Shown: positions 60,450-64,000 of the stretch, piece by piece | Numbering within the stretch: the stretch's first letter is position 1 | How the letters are laid out: every line of letters starts with the position of its first letter | Assembly: GCA_039030395.1 (NCBI GenBank) | Contig: JBCCEF010000005.1 | Location: 62,001-126,000 of the forward strand | From: Acidobacteriota bacterium | GTDB taxonomy: Bacteria; Acidobacteriota; Thermoanaerobaculia; Multivoradales; JBCCEF01 | Length of the DNA: 64,000 nt | Direction: 5' to 3' | Program-made: the position numbers and the translations under genes | The notes under the pieces: model-generated | What the model was told of the DNA's origin: nothing | Database searches by the model: none | Seen by the model: the letters and a program-made list of their open reading frames with translations, nothing else

Positions 60450-60995
60450 ATGAAAGCCAAGGAACGGGACGAGCTTCTCAAGACGCTGGAAGAGCGGTTT
60501 GCCGCGAATCCTCAGCGGCATTCCGGCGTGGTGTGGGCCGACGTCCTGGCGAAGCTTGGAGGCTGGCCTGAGGCTCTGCGGTCGATACACGAGATGGAGA
60601 AGACCGGTGGCGAGCCGGATGTGGTGGTTCTCGACACCGGCGCGAATCACATCGTCTTCTGCGACTGCTCGGTGGAGAGTCCTGCGGGGCGGAGGAGTCT
60701 CTGCTTCGACCAAGAGGCCCTCGAAGCACGGAAGAAGAACAAGCCGCGCGGCAGCGCCGCCGGGATGGCCGCCGAGGTGGGCGTCGATCTTCTGACTGAG
60801 GAGCAGTACCGAGCGCTGCAGAAACTCGGCGAGTTCGATCTGAAGACTTCGAGCTGGGTGGCGACACCGCCCGAGGTACGGGCGCTCGGCGGAGCAATCT
60901 TCTGCGACCGGCGCTACGGCCGAGTGTTCACTTACCACAATGGTGCGCAGTCCTACTACGCTGCCCGGGGCTTCCGTGGAGTGGTTCGGGTGTGA
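60450..60995 (+). CDS. DUF4256 family protein
   Basis: This encodes 181 residues. It matches the family along its whole length: HSGVVWADVLAKLGG, EMEKTGGEPDVVVLD, SVESPAGRRSLCFDQEALEA, KKNKPRGSAAGMAAEVG, LLTEEQYRALQKLGEFD, TSSWVATPPEVRALGGAIFC and VFTYHNGAQSYYAARGFRG. It is a cytoplasmic protein of unknown function found sporadically across bacteria. Its leader carries two copies of the interspersed repeat. It is a single gene between the exporter operon and the convergent VWA gene. Confidence 0.93.
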   Translation: MKAKERDELLKTLEERFAANPQRHSGVVWADVLAKLGGWPEALRSIHEMEKTGGEPDVVVLDTGANHIVFCDCSVESPAGRRSLCFDQEALEARKKNKPRGSAAGMAAEVGVDLLTEEQYRALQKLGEFDLKTSSWVATPPEVRALGGAIFCDRRYGRVFTYHNGAQSYYAARGFRGVVRV

Positions 60996-61057
60996 GTGGG
61001 ATCCGAGCGCCTCGGTCTCGCCCGCCGAATTCCGGCACCTGGCCTTGGCGGTCCCCG

Positions 61058-63934
61058 CTAGGAGCCGCCGCGGCCGGTGGCGGCTCGGACCTGTAGGCCT
61101 TGGACTTCGACTTTGATGTCGGCGAGTTCTTCGGCGCTCAGGGGGCGGTTCGTCGAGACGCCGAGGATGTATTGGTTGCGCAGTTCGGCGTTGATCTGGG
61201 CGTAGGCTTCGGTGAGTTGGTCGAAGCGGTCGATGTCGAACAGCCGGCCGCCGGTGCGGGCGGTGACGGTTTCGAGGTCGGCCCGGCCGTAGGGCCGCGC
61301 CCGCGGCCGGCCGCCGATCTGTTCGCTCGCCAGCCCGGCGAGGGACAGGATGTACACCGGCACCCCTTGGGCGCGGGCTAGTTCGACGGCGCGGCGGGGA
61401 CCGAAGCGGCTGCCAAAGTCCTGGCCGTCGGTCAGAAGGACCAGCGCCCGCCGGCCCGGGGCGTCTGCGATCTGCCCGAGGGAAAAGACGATGGAGTCCC
61501 ACAGGGCGGTGCCGCCGCTGGCGCGCAGCGCCCCGAAGCCGCGGATCAGATCGAGCACGTCCTGGGAGTAGGGGTGGATCAGGCGCGGCTGGTCGTCGAA
61601 GGAGACCAGGAAGGCGCCGTCGCCGGGCGCGACGGTTTCCGTCAGGAAACGCGAGGCGGCCTTCTTGGTGTCGGGCATCAGCACCCACATGCTCTCGGAG
61701 GTGTCGACCAGCAGGCCGAGGACGAGGGGCACTTCGTCGGCGATCTGGAAGCGGCTGACCGCCAGGGTTTCACCTTTGCGCTCGACCCGAAAGTCTTCTG
61801 CCGAGAGATCGGGTACCGGCTTGCCGCCGCGGTCGCTCACCACCGCGAAGATCTCCACCAGATTGACCTCCACCCGGTCCGTCAGGCCCGGCGAGGCGGC
61901 GAGCCAGACGTCTTCCAGGGTGCGGCCATCGGCGAGCACCGCTTGGAGGCGTAGGTAGTCGGCGGCGGAGGCGTTGTCGGAGGCTTCCGGCGGCAGCTCC
62001 AGACGAAAGTCCTGGGGCGTACGGCCGGTGGTGGTGATCAGCTCTTCGTTCCAGTAGAACTCTACCCGCTCGAGGACTCCGTCCGGCGGTAGGTCGAGGT
62101 CGGCGGAGACGGTGAGGGTGCTGCCTGCCGGCTCGCCGGCCACCCGCGTCAGCCGGAAGCGGAAGGAGGCCGCCGCCTGGTTGATGTCGAGGGTGTGCTC
62201 GCCGAGGACTCCGCGGCCGCCATCGAGGGCGACGACTCTCAGGGTTTGCGGCCGGGCTTCTCTTCCGAGATCCACCGTGGCGGAGAAGGGCTGGCGGTCG
62301 TCTTCCGCCACCTTCTCGCCGTCGAGGTAGAACTCCACCCACATGACCGCCGGCGTAGTGACGAGGGTCTCTAGCCGAACTTTGCCGGTGACCGCTCCTT
62401 CGATGCCGCCGGCCAGGCGTCCCAGGCCGGCGCGCCGGGGCGGTAGCAGCAGGATGACCCGGCGTCCGACGGTGGGCGCGGCGGTGTTGGTCTCGGGAGG
62501 TTGCCGCGGCGTCCGTTCATCGGCGGCTTGTGGTGGGGTGTCCGTGGAGTCTTCGCTGACCGAAGTCGCCGATATCGCGTCGACGGTGCGTCCGGGTCCG
62601 TCGGCCAGCCGCGCTCCTCCGAATTCCAGGCGAGCCGCCCCCCAACGCCCTGCGGCGCGGTCTTCGATCACCACCGCGCCACCGCGCAGATCGCCTACCT
62701 CGAGGCGCTCGCGCCAGCGCCAGCGGGCGGCGCCGGCGAGGTCGTCGGCCGCGAAGGTGCGGTGGACGACCAGCGGTGCGGCGTCGAGCCGGTCGAGGTA
62801 GAGGGTCGCCAGGAACCGGGCGGAGTCCGGGTTGTCCGACGCGAGGTCGAGAACGGCGGTGACGGCGCCCACGCCTTCGGCGAGCGGCGGGCCTTCGTTG
62901 CCACCACCCCCCGGGCCGAGGCGCACGGCACCCCGCACGGTGAGGGGGCCTCGGTCACCGGTGCCCTCCAGGACCGCCCGCGCCCGCGTTTCTCGGATCG
63001 CCATCGGCGTATTGGAGGAGGCGAGGCGAAGGGGATTGCCGTCACCGTCGGTGACTTCGGCGAGGGAATCCACCGGCATCTCTTGGAGCGGAAGGCACTG
63101 CACCACCTGTGATCCCTCAAGGGCCACCAAGGCCCGGTCGAGGTCCTCCGGACTCCGCACGGACCGCCCTCCGGAGAGGGCGGCGGCATCCCGCGGAGGA
63201 GACGCCGCCGGCCGCGCCGGTGCCGGGGCCCGGTCCATCGCCAACGGCAGGAGGGTCCAGCCGGAGGCGGCGGCGATCGCCGCCAGCTCGTTTTCGGCCG
63301 CTACCGCCCAGTCCTCGAAGGTGATTTCGTCGCGCACCCGGAAGAGGGCGGACGGAACGGCGCGGTCCACCGTCGCCAGATGGTGGAGGAGGGCGTCACG
63401 GGAGCGCTCCAGCAGGTCCTTCTCTTCGGCCACCAGTTCTCGTTCCAGGCGCCGAGCGGCCTCGTCGAGGGGGCGCTCCGGCAGCTCCGAGCGAATCTCC
63501 GCCAGTTCGCCGGCCAGCGCGCTCGAATCGGCCAGGTCCAACAGCGCCTCGCGGATGGCGGCGGCGTCGCCGGTGGGGTTCAGGTAGGGCGTCGGCACCG
63601 GATCGACCAGGACCACCTCGACCTCGCCCAGGGTCGCCAGGGCGCCCGCGCGGTTCGCCAGGGCGCGGGCGCTCGACGCCATGGAAGACGGGGTCAGCAG
63701 GGTGGGATCGAAATAGAGGCTGACCCGCCAGCGCTCGACCGGCCGGGTGACGATGTCGACACACGGCCCACCGTCCACCTGGAGCGCCTGCGGGGTGTCC
63801 GGCAGCACCGTTTCGAAGACGGGAGCCTCGGCGTCGGTCGGCGGTGCGGGCTGGGCGGTCGCCGCCGAGGCGACGAGGAAGGTGGTGGCGAGGAGAAGTC
63901 GAAGGCTCATCGCCGGAACGGGATGCAAGACCAT
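61058..63934 (-). CDS. secreted VWA-domain protein (VWFA-related acidobacterial type)
   Basis: This encodes about 958 residues. The start at 63934 is preferred because GAGGG lies 5 nt upstream; ATG 63910 gives a shorter form with a cleaner signal peptide. A long N-terminal half contains a helical segment (about 130-190) and beta domains without names. Near residue 690-750, VEIFAVVSDRGGKPVPDLSA plus EDFRVERKGETL is the typical lead-in, then a VWA fold with VLGLLVDTSESM, ALWDSIVFSLGQI and LVLLTDGQDFGS (MIDAS residues present). This architecture is a family expansion of Acidobacteria. It probably binds proteins or surfaces outside the cell. Confidence 0.88.
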   Translation of the reverse strand: MVLHPVPAMSLRLLLATTFLVASAATAQPAPPTDAEAPVFETVLPDTPQALQVDGGPCVDIVTRPVERWRVSLYFDPTLLTPSSMASSARALANRAGALATLGEVEVVLVDPVPTPYLNPTGDAAAIREALLDLADSSALAGELAEIRSELPERPLDEAARRLERELVAEEKDLLERSRDALLHHLATVDRAVPSALFRVRDEITFEDWAVAAENELAAIAAASGWTLLPLAMDRAPAPARPAASPPRDAAALSGGRSVRSPEDLDRALVALEGSQVVQCLPLQEMPVDSLAEVTDGDGNPLRLASSNTPMAIRETRARAVLEGTGDRGPLTVRGAVRLGPGGGGNEGPPLAEGVGAVTAVLDLASDNPDSARFLATLYLDRLDAAPLVVHRTFAADDLAGAARWRWRERLEVGDLRGGAVVIEDRAAGRWGAARLEFGGARLADGPGRTVDAISATSVSEDSTDTPPQAADERTPRQPPETNTAAPTVGRRVILLLPPRRAGLGRLAGGIEGAVTGKVRLETLVTTPAVMWVEFYLDGEKVAEDDRQPFSATVDLGREARPQTLRVVALDGGRGVLGEHTLDINQAAASFRFRLTRVAGEPAGSTLTVSADLDLPPDGVLERVEFYWNEELITTTGRTPQDFRLELPPEASDNASAADYLRLQAVLADGRTLEDVWLAASPGLTDRVEVNLVEIFAVVSDRGGKPVPDLSAEDFRVERKGETLAVSRFQIADEVPLVLGLLVDTSESMWVLMPDTKKAASRFLTETVAPGDGAFLVSFDDQPRLIHPYSQDVLDLIRGFGALRASGGTALWDSIVFSLGQIADAPGRRALVLLTDGQDFGSRFGPRRAVELARAQGVPVYILSLAGLASEQIGGRPRARPYGRADLETVTARTGGRLFDIDRFDQLTEAYAQINAELRNQYILGVSTNRPLSAEELADIKVEVQGLQVRAATGRGGS

Positions 63935-63960
63935 CGCCACCCTCGGCGAGGGGGTGCGCC

Positions 63961-64000
63961 CTAGCCGGGGCGCATCATTGAGCCGCCGCCGGCCTTGGGC
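63961..64000 (-). CDS. possible 3' end of an upstream gene
   Basis: The minus strand reads PKAGGGSMMRPG followed by TAG at 63961-63963, entering from the right edge. Gly-rich tails of this kind are common, but twelve codons cannot establish a gene. If real, it is 26 bp upstream of the VWA gene and on the same strand. Confidence 0.25.
   Translation of the reverse strand, partial: PKAGGGSMMRPG

Overview
This is a GC-rich, gene-dense bacterial window. It holds about 47 protein-coding genes, no rRNA or tRNA that I can recognise, no transposase and no CRISPR array. The organism is most likely an uncultivated member of the Acidobacteriota, perhaps close to Thermoanaerobaculia. The grounds are a VWFA-type acidobacterial secreted protein at the right end, many large secreted multidomain proteins, a recurring C-terminal tail of the form xFxDGFE(S/T)G(D/N)xxxWS, and a YtxJ bacilliredoxin. 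This assignment is inference from gene content only.

Layout, left to right. 1-5676: secreted and envelope proteins (a partial beta-propeller, a beta-barrel, a parallel beta-helix protein, a VCBS-repeat protein) with an orphan [2Fe-2S] subunit and a short-chain dehydrogenase. 5802-8261: a minus-strand operon of sensor kinase, response regulator, YtxJ and YjbQ. 8483-9361: a fatty acid desaturase. 9545-17050: a minus-strand operon of potassium channel, Tag glycosylase and two paralogous sulfatase-fold lipoproteins. 17191-19623: a DUF1820 protein and a putative HTH/sigma-like regulator with a membrane partner, flanked by very AT-rich DNA. 19908-21624: a pterin/folate operon (SDR reductase, folB, folK). 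22123-24696: an unusual alpha/beta-hydrolase/DedA/ATP-grasp fusion. 25373-28773: a five-gene membrane redox operon centred on a ferric-reductase/Rieske fusion, ending in an acyltransferase. 29900-33554: two consecutive enzymes that each carry an N-terminal Rieske domain, one on a glutamate-synthase FMN domain and one on a ThDP enzyme. 33563-43569: very large secreted c-type cytochrome proteins plus a 51-residue membrane peptide. 43815-63934: M16, M43 and DUF4953-type proteases, a PHP phosphoesterase-like lipoprotein, a DcuC/YfcC-type transporter, a MacAB-like export operon, a DUF4256 protein and the VWA protein.

The strongest undescribed signals are non-coding. Two copies of a roughly 160-nt, four-hairpin element sit directly behind minus-strand stop codons, with paired base changes that preserve the stems; a third, reduced relative sits at a third stop codon. 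A pair of homologous roughly 155-bp nested palindromes lies in inverse orientation, with outer arms that have diverged together. A 17-bp word occurs four times, twice in frame inside a coding sequence. The strongest coding signals are the paired Rieske-fused enzymes, the hydrolase/DedA/ATP-grasp fusion and the sigma-like regulator pair. All coordinates, motifs and pairings were read by eye; no database search or folding program was run.
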